Shown: positions 16,830 to 23,900, counted from the first letter of the stretch. The stretch is DNA of 64,000 bases from Chitiniphilus purpureus (GCF_025642115.1 NZ_CP106753.1:1449501-1513500); one strand, 5' to 3'. The notes: a model not told the origin generated them from the letters alone. Numbers and translations are program-made.

Positions 16830-17309
16830 TCATGCAGCCCTCTCTTCCTGGTCCGGCTCGGCGCGGGTGAATGGGGAATGCACCATCCCGCGGGAGCGGG
16901 CGCATTCGTCTTGATCCAGGCGGCGATCGAGGGCGGCGAGCAGCAGGCCGATCGAGACCAGCACGCCACGCAGCTGGTGCAGCTCCAGGCCGGCCACGTT
17001 GGCCAGGGCCAATGCCTGCAGCCGGGGCTGGATTGCCTCGGCGAAGCTGTAGAGCTCGCTGGCCAGATCGTGGAGGGCATCGCGCTGGCGCTTGGGGAGT
17101 GGGCGTTCGACGGAACGGCGCGGTGTCTCGTAAGCAGCGGACAACTGCCATGCCTGCTCGCGGCGGCAGTCCAGCTCCAAGCTGCGGGCGATGATGTTCT
17201 CGGGTAGCGGCAGCATATCCGGCACCACGTGACGGGCGGGCATGGCGTGCACCGCGGCGAGCAGTGCGTCACGCGCTGCGGCGGCTTGGGGCGTGGTGGG
17301 CGCGTGCAT
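16830..17309 (-). CDS. Phage hypothetical protein (159 aa)
   Basis: An all-helical soluble protein with strongly amphipathic stretches (about residues 10-25, 45-65, 75-130). It is in the early operon, 13 bases after the next gene upstream. Function unknown. It ends 11 bases from the convergent membrane-protein gene. Confidence 0.6.
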   Translation of the reverse strand: MHAPTTPQAAAARDALLAAVHAMPARHVVPDMLPLPENIIARSLELDCRREQAWQLSAAYETPRRSVERPLPKRQRDALHDLASELYSFAEAIQPRLQALALANVAGLELHQLRGVLVSIGLLLAALDRRLDQDECARSRGMVHSPFTRAEPDQEERAA

Positions 17310-17322
17310 GGCGGCGGGCCGA

Positions 17323-17793
17323 TTACAGTTGTACCAAGCGGGCCCGGGGCATTACCTCGCCGTTGCCCAGATGCAGGCACGCCTCGAAGTACCTGGCCAC
17401 ATTGCGCGACACTTCGGAGGCTGGCGTAAACGTGAAGCTGCGGATGCGCTCGATCTGCGCATCGCCAAATGCATTGCCCAAGTGCTGCTGTACCAGTGCA
17501 ACCTCATCCTGCGTAACCCAGAGTATGAGGTTGCGGTGCGGCGTGCCGCAGCGGGCATAGGTTTCGCGGATGGTGTAGCCATACAGGCTGATCCCAGCCC
17601 GGGTCAGGGAGTCGCAGGCATGGCGCCACTCGGCATCCAGCGCCATGTCGGCAAGGACGGCCGGCACGGGCAGGCTGGGTGGGGCAATGGTGGCGAACAG
17701 GCCGATCAGTCCTTGATCGGCTGCGGTCCGCTCCATGCCAAGCAAAGTCCAGAGAAAGCGCTCGAAGCGCGCGGCGGCGTGCGGATGCGACAT
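17323..17793 (-). CDS. Short protein resembling a degenerate gpA core (156 aa)
   Basis: The middle of the protein parallels the gpA catalytic core encoded 1.2 kb downstream. GYTIRETYARCGTPHRNLILWV lines up with gpA's strand plus PHWHLLLWV, but the second His of the HUH motif is Asn (PHRN). A later VARYFEACLH sits where gpA has SKYLAKN, with one Tyr retained. This suggests a truncated HUH-type relative without nuclease activity, perhaps a regulator of replication. The similarity was seen by eye only. It lies in the early operon between the Ogr-like gene and the 159-residue gene. Confidence 0.6.
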   Translation of the reverse strand: MSHPHAAARFERFLWTLLGMERTAADQGLIGLFATIAPPSLPVPAVLADMALDAEWRHACDSLTRAGISLYGYTIRETYARCGTPHRNLILWVTQDEVALVQQHLGNAFGDAQIERIRSFTFTPASEVSRNVARYFEACLHLGNGEVMPRARLVQL

Positions 17794-17885
17794 GGTGCGA
17801 TTTCCTTGGGCGTAACTCGCCCCTCGCGGCCCGCAATGGGCACGATGAGCGATGAGTGGATAGGGAAGGGGAGCGCTGCGCTGCG

Positions 17886-18167
17886 TTAGCTGCTAGGGCT
17901 GAAACTCAAGCCCTGCTGGCCATCGTCGTTCGCTGCACCCTGGCGCTCGGCGTGCATGAACACCGCGCGGTTGGGCGTGAAGCTGGCCTCGAGAAAGTCC
18001 GTGACCTGGCAATCGATGTTGAGCCGGCTGCCGCAGCTCTTGCATTGATTGGTGGCCTTCTTGGCCGTGGGCGACACGTAGTAGCTGCTGCGGGTCACGG
18101 TGGGGCCGCCGCACTTGGGGCACAGGAACTGGGTGTTGCCGGTGTCTTTGGCGTTGGTCGCAGTCAT
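17886..18167 (-). CDS. ogr: Ogr/Delta-like zinc-finger late activator
   Basis: This 93-residue protein has CPKCGGPTVTRSSYY and NQCKSCGSRLNI, the CxxC-(about 22)-CxxC metal site and Arg/Ser/Tyr pattern of P2 Ogr and P4 Delta. Those proteins bind upstream of late promoters and recruit RNA polymerase through its alpha subunit. The C-terminal extension (about residues 55-93) is longer than in P2 Ogr (72 aa). ATG 18167 is preferred because GGGG lies at the right distance, and an ATG at 18173 is also possible. In P2, ogr is beside D. Here it is in the early operon, about 7.5 kb from D. Confidence 0.75.
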   Translation of the reverse strand: MTATNAKDTGNTQFLCPKCGGPTVTRSSYYVSPTAKKATNQCKSCGSRLNIDCQVTDFLEASFTPNRAVFMHAERQGAANDDGQQGLSFSPSS

Positions 18168-18169
18168 GT

Positions 18170-18427
18170 TCATCCCCAATGGCCGCCGCGCGGGCGGTAG
18201 TTGCAGCACTGGCGGGCCAGCGCTTCGCGGCTGAATTCGCTGATGCGCCGCAACAGCCAGGCCAAGGCGGCAACGCGCTGCTCATCGTTCAGGCCGGCGA
18301 GCAAACCAGCGGCTATCCTGTTGCAATCGCGCACACCGATCGACCCTTGCACCGCGCCCTCAAAGGCAAAGCGCATGGACCGTTCCCGTGCCTCATCTAG
18401 CCCGAAAAGTGGATCAGGACCAAACAT
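18170..18427 (-). CDS. Phage hypothetical protein (85 aa)
   Basis: A helical soluble protein (RFAFEGAVQG, AALAWLLRRISEF, ALARQCCNY). The ATG at 18427 follows GGGGGCGTTC, and a second candidate is the ATG at 18376. The start codon overlaps the ATG of the rightward gene (shared CATG at 18425-18428). It ends three bases before the Ogr-like start. Confidence 0.6.
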   Translation of the reverse strand: MFGPDPLFGLDEARERSMRFAFEGAVQGSIGVRDCNRIAAGLLAGLNDEQRVAALAWLLRRISEFSREALARQCCNYRPRGGHWG

Positions 18428-18701
18428 GAACGCCCCCGACCTCTCGTTGAAAATTTCCTTCACACCCAGCGCGCAGCTCCTGCACTTCCAAGACCGCGCG
18501 CCGCCGGCCGACCTTGATCTCGGGCACGCGGCGATCCCGCAGACCGGAGACTGGATCAAGATCGAAAATCAAACCTTCGTGGTGGCTGGGCGCCTGTTCC
18601 ACGGCGTGGACCAAGCTGGCGCCACCCACGTGGATTTGCTGCTGGCCCACCCCAATGAGCTGCCCGCCAACGACTTGATGAACGCCTTCATGAGCAATTA
18701 G
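18426..18701 (+). CDS. Rightward small phage protein (91 aa)
   Basis: It runs against the early operon. Codon use is normal (GC-rich third positions), and AGGA lies seven bases before the ATG. The product has a beta-rich middle (DWIKIENQTFVVAGRLFH, THVDLLLAHP) and resembles a small beta-barrel. It converges on the 71-residue basic gene, with stops six bases apart. Function unknown. Confidence 0.55.
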   Translation: MNAPDLSLKISFTPSAQLLHFQDRAPPADLDLGHAAIPQTGDWIKIENQTFVVAGRLFHGVDQAGATHVDLLLAHPNELPANDLMNAFMSN

Positions 18702-18706
18702 CGGGC

Positions 18707-18922
18707 TCACCGTAGGTACCCCAGCTGGATTGCCAGGCGCTTCCAAACCACTGCGTCACGTGGATTTGTAACAGCCCGCGCGGCCAAAGCTGATGCCAGC
18801 CACTTTCTTCCTCTGCATTTCCGGCTGCGCTTCGCTGTGAACCCAAACACACGCCCGCGGCGCGTCAGGCGGCGGGTGGGCTGCGTCACTGGGAATGGGC
18901 GGGCTTTACGAATAGCTTTCAT
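18707..18922 (-). CDS. Small very basic phage protein (71 aa)
   Basis: The start overlaps the stop of the upstream RHH-like gene (ATGA, 18919-18922). The product is dominated by Arg and Lys (TRRLTRRGRVFGFTAKRSRK), so it is likely to bind nucleic acid. No family is recognised. Confidence 0.5.
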   Translation of the reverse strand: MKAIRKARPFPVTQPTRRLTRRGRVFGFTAKRSRKCRGRKWLASALAARAVTNPRDAVVWKRLAIQLGYLR

Positions 18923-19149
18923 GCCAAGCATTCCAGTAAGCCCGACAGGCCGCGCGCCTCGGCTTCGGCGCGCAAGCCTTTCACCAGCATTTGCCGGCCG
19001 AATTCCGCGTTCGAGTAGCCGGCCTGGGCGTTCAGGGCGTCGAACGCGGCCCGCTCGCCGGGGAGCATGCGCACCCACACCGGCTTGTCGGTTTCCACGC
19101 CACGCGGGGCACGGCGTTTGACGCGAGGTAGCTGTCCATTTGCTGACAT
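18919..19149 (-). CDS. Ribbon-helix-helix-like early regulator (76 aa)
   Basis: The first gene of the leftward early operon, divergent from the repressor. After a basic tail, KPVWVRMLPGERAAFDALNAQAGYSNAEFGRQML follows the strand-helix-helix pattern of RHH DNA-binding proteins (described in pieces, not matched). In P2 this position is held by cox, which represses the lysogenic promoter and directs excision. A Cox-like role is inferred from position only. Confidence 0.6.
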   Translation of the reverse strand: MSANGQLPRVKRRAPRGVETDKPVWVRMLPGERAAFDALNAQAGYSNAEFGRQMLVKGLRAEAEARGLSGLLECLA

Positions 19150-19166
19150 GGTTGCTATGATCAGAC

Positions 19167-19211
19167 GTAGTTATTGAGCACAACTACATGCTAGGTCAAA
19201 AAAACTTGACC
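19167..19211. promoter_or_regulatory. Repressor/early switch with two inverted repeats
   Basis: Between the divergent starts (19149 and 19237) are two different inverted repeats: GTAGTT (19167-19172) / AACTAC (19182-19187), and GGTCAA (19194-19199) / TTGACC (19206-19211). TTGACC on the plus strand, and its mirror on the minus strand, could each serve as a -35 element. One repeat may be the operator of the XRE repressor and the other that of the RHH-like protein. Confidence 0.55.
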
Positions 19212-19236
19212 AGCAATAGGTGAGGGTAAAATTTTC

Positions 19237-19722
19237 ATGACCTTTGGTCATCGGCTACGTGCCGAGCGAGAGCGAGTGGGGCTGAATCAAAAGGAATTCG
19301 GGGCCATCGGGGGCGTCTCGAAAACGACCCAGCTCAACTACGAAGCCGACGAACGGCACCCCGATACCAAATACTTAGATGCGATCGCTGCCCACGGAGT
19401 GGACCTTGTCTTCCTTCTGACCGGACGCCGCGACCCATATGCCAACAACCCCGAGCACCAGCTGCTGCTCGGTGCCTATGGCACCGCCTCGCCCGAGCTG
19501 CGCCAAGCCGCGCTGCGCGTGCTGCTGTCCGGCCAAGCCGTGCCCGCCGCCGGCTCCGTGACGCAAACCGCGTCCGGCGCCCACGCCACCAACGTGAGCG
19601 GCAGCCACAACACGGTGAACAGCCCAAGCCCCACCACGCACGTGGCCGGCGACATCGGCCAACAGGTAGCGGGGAATGTGACGGTGAAGGGTGGCTTCAA
19701 CATGGGTGGGAAGAAAAAATGA
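19237..19722 (+). CDS. XRE-family phage repressor (C-type)
   Basis: This 161-residue protein has an N-terminal helix-turn-helix (residues 5-62): LRAERERVGLNQKEFGAIGG, then SKTTQLNYEADERHPDTKYL. It should keep the prophage silent by binding the intergenic repeats. A short helical part (72-100) may dimerise. The C-terminus (100-161) is unusual: Ala/Ser/Thr/Asn-rich with SGSHNTVNS, then HVAGDIGQQVAGNVTVKGG (135-153), and it ends in GGKKK. There is no LexA/S24 peptidase motif, so induction is probably not by RecA-driven self-cleavage. A GGTGAGGG lies upstream of the ATG. Confidence 0.82.
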   Translation: MTFGHRLRAERERVGLNQKEFGAIGGVSKTTQLNYEADERHPDTKYLDAIAAHGVDLVFLLTGRRDPYANNPEHQLLLGAYGTASPELRQAALRVLLSGQAVPAAGSVTQTASGAHATNVSGSHNTVNSPSPTTHVAGDIGQQVAGNVTVKGGFNMGGKKK

Positions 19723-19761
19723 ACCCGGTTCTGCTTGCCGAAAAACATACGCAGCCAAGGT

Positions 19762-19780
19762 GTAACTAAAAAACAGTTAC
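19762..19780. promoter_or_regulatory. Inverted repeat before hicA
   Basis: GTAACT (19762-19767) and AGTTAC (19775-19780) flank a seven-base A-rich spacer, 28 bases before the hicA ATG. It fits an operator for HicB autoregulation. It has no T-run, so it is not a good terminator for the repressor gene. Confidence 0.4.
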
Positions 19781-19807
19781 TCAAAATAAAAGCCCTGCTA
19801 ATATCCG

Positions 19808-20053
19808 ATGACCAAGAACGACAAGCGCCTGCAACGCCTGAAAACCATCCCAGCGGACTACCACTGGGACGAGCTGCGCGCCTTGTTGGAATCGTTGGAC
19901 TGGACCTTGGTCCAATCAGGCGGCGGCTCTCACTGCTTCTTCGAGCATGTGTCTGGCCGCCGCTTGAACACTTACCGACCGCACCCAGGCGGCATCATGA
20001 AGCGCTACCAGCTCAAGGAAGTAGTTGCTTTGCTCGATGAGATGGGTGTGTGA
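19808..20053 (+). CDS. hicA: HicA-like mRNA interferase toxin
   Basis: This 81-residue protein has the HicA double-stranded-RNA-binding-like fold. An N-terminal extension, MTKNDKRLQRLKTIP, precedes WDELRALLESLDWTLVQSGGGSHCFFEH, and the C-terminal KRYQLKEVVALLDE helix follows HPGG. The GSH motif contains the catalytic His (residue 42) of HicA toxins, which cleave mRNA. It is the first gene of a three-gene cluster directly behind the repressor gene, separated by a short inverted repeat. It appears intact. Confidence 0.83.
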   Translation: MTKNDKRLQRLKTIPADYHWDELRALLESLDWTLVQSGGGSHCFFEHVSGRRLNTYRPHPGGIMKRYQLKEVVALLDEMGV

Positions 20054-20074
20054 GCGATGATTGAAAGGATGAAG

Positions 20075-20578
20075 ATGATGGATAACGTGCTGGAGTACCG
20101 GGGGTATCACGGCTCGGTTGAGTTCAGCGCCGAAGACCGCTGCTTTTTTGGGAAGCTGCTGTTCATCAACGATGTGATCATGTACGACGGCACCTCCGTC
20201 GATGAGCTTGAAGCAGCCTTCCGCAGCCAGGTAGATGCCTACCTTGCACACTGCGAGGAGCGCGGCGCAGAGCCGAACAAGCCGTGCAAGGGACAGTTCA
20301 ACGTGCGCGTATCGCCAGAGCTACACCAGAAGCTGGCTGTGCTGGCCGTGAGTAGGCGCACCTCGCTGAATGATGTGGTGAAGGAGGCGCTGGAGTGCCA
20401 TGTGCGCAAGCCGGATACGGTGGAACACAAGCATCACCATGTGCATGTGATGCAGACGACGACACGATCCCCCGTCGAGATGGTGGAGCAGCTTTCTGCC
20501 AGTGTCCGCCCCAGTGCCTTTCTTGAACCGAGCGGAATTGATATTGGAGAAACGCAGTGGCTCCAACCTTCGCACTAG
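20075..20578 (+). CDS. hicB: HicB-like antitoxin with C-terminal extension
   Basis: The 167-residue protein has an N-terminal HicB RNase-H-like part (NVLEYRGYHGSVEFSAEDR, FFGKLLFINDVIMYDGTSVDELEAAF) and an RHH DNA-binding part (FNVRVSPELHQKLAVLAVS, SLNDVVKEAL). After about residue 115 comes an additional tail of about 50 residues with a His cluster (HKHHHVHVM) and a hydrophobic Trp-containing end. Plain HicB proteins usually stop near the RHH part. Such tails in antitoxins next to SecB-like genes are chaperone-addiction (ChAD) sequences. The start is set at 20075 because GAAAGG lies six bases upstream, and an ATG at 20057 is also in frame. Confidence 0.82.
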   Translation: MMDNVLEYRGYHGSVEFSAEDRCFFGKLLFINDVIMYDGTSVDELEAAFRSQVDAYLAHCEERGAEPNKPCKGQFNVRVSPELHQKLAVLAVSRRTSLNDVVKEALECHVRKPDTVEHKHHHVHVMQTTTRSPVEMVEQLSASVRPSAFLEPSGIDIGETQWLQPSH

Positions 20579-21009
20579 TCTCGTTCCGGGTGACGGAATG
20601 CGGCCTGCGGAATACCTTGCCCGACAGCAACGGATTCAAGATCGATTTCGTTCCAGAATGCACATTGCACATTCGGGAGAGCAAGCGCCCTTACGTTGTT
20701 GTTCGCGCCAGCATCTATGTGCGCAATGAAACGCAGCCCCATGAAGAGATAGATCTTGATGCCCCGGCCTTTGCCGCCACGCTGACCACTGAAGCGTCCA
20801 TCGTTTTTCCGAAGGTGCAGAGCAAAGACGAGCTGCAGGCAAAGATGGACGACCCTCAAGCCCGGGCAGATGTTGTGGCTACGGCCATGCCGTTGACGTT
20901 GCGGCAACTGCGATTGCTTCTGGAAGGCGCCGGACTCAGCACGAAGGGGGTTCCATTGAACATGGTTCCCGAGGTAATTGAGCTGGGTCCGGAAGGCGAC
21001 GCCTGCTGA
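20557..21009 (+). CDS. SecB-like chaperone of a toxin-antitoxin-chaperone module
   Basis: This 150-residue protein starts at a GTG with GGAG seven bases upstream and overlaps the end of hicB by 22 bases. The pattern follows the SecB fold: three long strands (FALVSFRVTECGL, KIDFVPECTLHIRE, YVVVRASIYVRN), a fourth strand with TLTTEASIVF, then a helix, then MPLTLRQLRLLLEGAGLSTKGVPLNMV. The last resembles the SecB LYPYxRE...LPP region. The position after an antitoxin with an extended tail supports a TAC chaperone that shields the antitoxin. Overall sequence identity to classical SecB is low, so structure prediction would settle it. Confidence 0.68.
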   Translation: MAPTFALVSFRVTECGLRNTLPDSNGFKIDFVPECTLHIRESKRPYVVVRASIYVRNETQPHEEIDLDAPAFAATLTTEASIVFPKVQSKDELQAKMDDPQARADVVATAMPLTLRQLRLLLEGAGLSTKGVPLNMVPEVIELGPEGDAC

Positions 21010-21055
21010 AGCCGTGCGCAATGTCTGCGCGGACAAACGATCAAGGTAGACCTCG

Positions 21056-21232
21056 ATGCAGCCCAGATTCATCGCCCTGTTCGCCGCCGCCCTCTGCCTG
21101 ACCCTGCCAGCAGCGCAGGCCCGAAACTACCCCTGCTCCGGCAAGAAAGGCGGCGTGTCGCACTGCCAAGGCGACAAGTTCGTCTGCAATGACGGCTCCA
21201 TATCACAATCCAAGAAGGTTTGCCGGCGCTAG
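21056..21232 (+). CDS. Small secreted Cys-rich protein (58 aa)
   Basis: A clear signal peptide ([19 protein letters not shown], cleavage near residue 22) precedes a short mature domain with four Cys: [19 protein letters not shown], then VCNDGS, then KKVC. Two disulfides are likely in the periplasm. Similar small YdcA-like proteins occur in proteobacterial genomes and prophages with unknown role. GGTAGACCTCG precedes the ATG. It lies between the TAC module and the next operon. Confidence 0.65.
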   Translation: MQPRFIALFAAALCLTLPAAQARNYPCSGKKGGVSHCQGDKFVCNDGSISQSKKVCRR

Positions 21233-21394
21233 GGCTAAAAAGCCAGTTATGGCTTACTGTTTTTTCGTCCAATCACGAACCAAGATCCATCGGAGCAACA
21301 GACGTAATCCAGTGCCAGCGTGATTGGTCAGTCTGCATTGGGCGGATAAAAGCATGATCGTCTTTTTGGGTGCACTTTGATTCAAGGGCATGCA

Positions 21395-22741
21395 ATGTCG
21401 TCTTCCAATTCCAGAAGCAAATACCAGAAGAAGCCATCGGGCCCCAAGGCCACTGCCTCGGTGCCCACCACGGCGCCCAAGCTGGCTGTTCCAAAAGCTG
21501 CAGCGTCCAAACCCGCCTCGCCGTTTGCCAGCCTCACTACAGGTGAGGTGCGCGGGCTTGCCGCGCAGCAGGAGATTCGCACAGTGCGGCAAAAGGGGCT
21601 TCAGAAAACGGGGGTGGATCCCCTCGATGGGTTGAAGCCGACCAATGATCTGCTCCACCGGGCCGCAAGCTCGGGCGGCCCCGCTTTTCCTACTGTGCTG
21701 TCCCGTACTGCCGTTGCCCCGGCTCGGACGCGGCCTGGGCCGGATTTCGCCTCGGCAGAGAGCTTGCAAAACAAGTACCAGGTATTGCTGCGCGGGACTG
21801 AAAAGAGGGGTGAAGTCATTGGCAAGGATTCGGGCTTGCTCACGCCCGGCCAGGTGCGCGGGTTTGAGGCCCAGCGCGAGATCCGCGAGCTGCGGAAAAA
21901 ATCGAGCGGCGACCCCCTGGAGGGCTTGCGGCCGACGAACGACAGCCTGCATGCCTATGCGGAGGCCACCCTGGCCTCGACAGTGAAGGATGCCCGAGGG
22001 ACGGTGTTAACGGGCAAAGCCGCCGAACGGGAGAAAATGGGGCGCATCGGCGCCGCCATGCAGGGCCATGGGCTGGTGCATACCCCGAATCGCCCGGGCG
22101 AAGTGCTGCTGGGATCGCGTTCGTCCGGCGAGTACAAAGCGCTTGCAGACGAAACCACATCGCTCACACGCAAGAGCCGCGCAGGAACGGACATGACCGC
22201 AGAGCGCGGCCAAGCGCGGGTGGCAAATGTGGTGAACTGGAATATCAACCGCAACGATGCGTTCATGGCCGGCGCCCTGTTGGGGCATAACACCTTCAGC
22301 TTGCCCCTGACCAACGCGCAGTCGGACTACGTGAGCGATAAGCAGAAGCGCGGGGCACCCCCTGGCCGGGTCACGATTCGAGAGATGGCCCAAGTCAATG
22401 ATTTGGCGCCGATGCCCAGTGGACCGGTGAGGAAATCCGACCGCTACCAGGTGGGCCAAAGCAAAGCGCTATCGCCGATGCACACCCCCGGTGGCTTGGT
22501 GCAGCATCTACCCGCGATTGGGCAACCGGCGCAGGACAAGCCGATCCCGCACTTCAACGCGCTGCCTGGCGTGACTCAGATTCCCGTCTCCACAGGCACC
22601 GGTAGGCGTGGCGGCACGAGTAGTGGCAGCACCATGCCTTCCCTCGCTTCTACGAGCCAACCGACCAACACGGGCTTCAAGCGGGGCGGCGGCGGTCGAG
22701 GCAGGGGCGGACGCAATGGTGGTGGGTCATCCGGCTTTTAG
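21395..22741 (+). CDS. Unknown 448-residue protein with internal duplication and Gly/Arg-rich tail
   Basis: I do not recognise this protein. After a Ser/Lys/Pro/Ala-rich low-complexity start (1-45) there are two similar units. LTTGEVRGLAAQQEIR with DPLDGLKPTNDLLH (about 47-88) recurs as LTPGQVRGFEAQREIR with DPLEGLRPTNDSLH (about 149-186). A central region (about 230-320) contains NVVNWNINRNDAFMAGALLGHN. The tail is Gly/Ser-rich and ends in an RGG-like stretch. There is no signal peptide or membrane helix. It is the first gene of a rightward operon with the next two genes. It could be an exported or nucleic-acid-binding effector, but that is speculation. ATG 21395 was chosen (AAGGG upstream) over a TTG at 21377. 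Confidence 0.6.
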   Translation: MSSSNSRSKYQKKPSGPKATASVPTTAPKLAVPKAAASKPASPFASLTTGEVRGLAAQQEIRTVRQKGLQKTGVDPLDGLKPTNDLLHRAASSGGPAFPTVLSRTAVAPARTRPGPDFASAESLQNKYQVLLRGTEKRGEVIGKDSGLLTPGQVRGFEAQREIRELRKKSSGDPLEGLRPTNDSLHAYAEATLASTVKDARGTVLTGKAAEREKMGRIGAAMQGHGLVHTPNRPGEVLLGSRSSGEYKALADETTSLTRKSRAGTDMTAERGQARVANVVNWNINRNDAFMAGALLGHNTFSLPLTNAQSDYVSDKQKRGAPPGRVTIREMAQVNDLAPMPSGPVRKSDRYQVGQSKALSPMHTPGGLVQHLPAIGQPAQDKPIPHFNALPGVTQIPVSTGTGRRGGTSSGSTMPSLASTSQPTNTGFKRGGGGRGRGGRNGGGSSGF

Positions 22742-22780
22742 CATCGATCCCCATCCCTCTTTTCGAGTGACTTTGAGTTT

Positions 22781-23053
22781 ATGGAAAACGCTTACCTCAC
22801 CCCGCTACGCCCGCCCTTTGACAGCGCGGTCTCCGACGCCATTACCGCTGCGGCCGACGATTGGGGCGGCGGTGCCAAGCGCATGGATGTGGGCATCGCC
22901 GATGAGCGCGGCCAGATCTATCGCCGCGTGCGCGCCTGGGGCATGGGCGAGTACACCCGCCTGGTGAATCAGCTGAAGGAGCGCGGGTTCGCGAATGAAG
23001 GCGCCGGCCGTGGCTACGACGATGTGTTCCGCTTCGTGGGCGGTGCCGCATGA
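22781..23053 (+). CDS. Unknown 90-residue protein, middle gene of the operon
   Basis: A small soluble protein with pieces KRMDVGIADERGQIYRRVR and MGEYTRLVNQLKERGF, which suggest strand-turn-strand then helix, and a Gly-rich GAGRGYDDVFRFVGG end. It starts 39 bases after the 448-residue gene and overlaps the next gene by ATGA (23050-23053), so it is co-translated with it. No family is recognised. Confidence 0.55.
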   Translation: MENAYLTPLRPPFDSAVSDAITAAADDWGGGAKRMDVGIADERGQIYRRVRAWGMGEYTRLVNQLKERGFANEGAGRGYDDVFRFVGGAA

Positions 23054-23859
23054 CCCAACCGCAGCATCATATTGCCGGCGATGTGGGCGTGGTGGCGCAT
23101 GGGTCGGTGACCATTCATGGTGGCCTGCAGATGAGCGCGGCAGCCAACCAGGACCAGGGGGATGCCCTGATTGGCGCGCAGCGAGCCCGGCTGCATGCAC
23201 TCGTGGCGGAAATCCAGGCACTGCGCGGTACCAGCAGTGAAGAGGATGCGCAAGCGGCGTGGCAGGTGATGCACCGCGCCACCGGGCGCAAGCTGGCCGA
23301 CATGACGCAAGCGCTGTTTGCTGCTGGCGAGGCGGCGCTGCTGGCCGAGATCGAGGCGCTGACGGGCGAGCGCCGCCGGCAAAGCCTGCTGCGCCTGATC
23401 CTGACCCGCACCAGTGAGGACGCGGGCCTGAAACAGAGCGCGGCGGGCTATGCGCTGCGCCACTACGGCACGGGCTATTTCAAGGATCTGGACTTCGCCC
23501 AGCTGCAGGGCGTGCTGACCCATCTGGACGCCCTGGCTCAAGCCCCGGTGACGCCAGACGTGTGCAACGCCTGTGCCAGCCATCAGGAGCGGGTGACCCA
23601 GCTGCAGCGCGACAACAAGGCGCTGCGCGCGGCGGCGCGGAGTATTCAGGACAAGCGGGACCGCGAGCACGAAGCCACGGCCACCCGGCTAGGCGAAGAG
23701 CGCGACCAGCTGAAAGCAGCGCTTGCCACGGCACGGCAGCGAGAAACGGATCTGCAGCTGGCCCATGCCGCCCATTTGGAAACGGTACGTGGGCGCTGGA
23801 TGGTGGTGGCGGCGATGGCGGGGTTTGGTGGGGTGTTGATTGGGGCGTGGTGGTTGTAA
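23050..23859 (+). CDS. Tail-anchored coiled-coil protein (269 aa) with repressor-like Gly motif
   Basis: The N-terminus carries HIAGDVGVVAHGSVTIHGG (residues 7-25), closely similar to the C-terminal motif of the phage repressor. A helical region (40-160) follows, then CNACASH (about 178-184), a long coiled coil (185-245) and one hydrophobic helix at the very end (about 249-267), which would anchor it in the inner membrane with the rest in the cytoplasm. It is coupled to the 90-residue gene by ATGA. This is compatible with a membrane-linked sensor or effector, but the function is unknown. Confidence 0.55.
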   Translation: MTQPQHHIAGDVGVVAHGSVTIHGGLQMSAAANQDQGDALIGAQRARLHALVAEIQALRGTSSEEDAQAAWQVMHRATGRKLADMTQALFAAGEAALLAEIEALTGERRRQSLLRLILTRTSEDAGLKQSAAGYALRHYGTGYFKDLDFAQLQGVLTHLDALAQAPVTPDVCNACASHQERVTQLQRDNKALRAAARSIQDKRDREHEATATRLGEERDQLKAALATARQRETDLQLAHAAHLETVRGRWMVVAAMAGFGGVLIGAWWL

Positions 23860-23900
23860 TCAGGTGTACGCTGACACGCCTTCAAAAAACTGAGGGGAAA

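Noticed and set aside
16165..17151. 328-codon minus-strand frame
   Set aside because: It overlaps three better genes on both strands and has no recognisable pattern.
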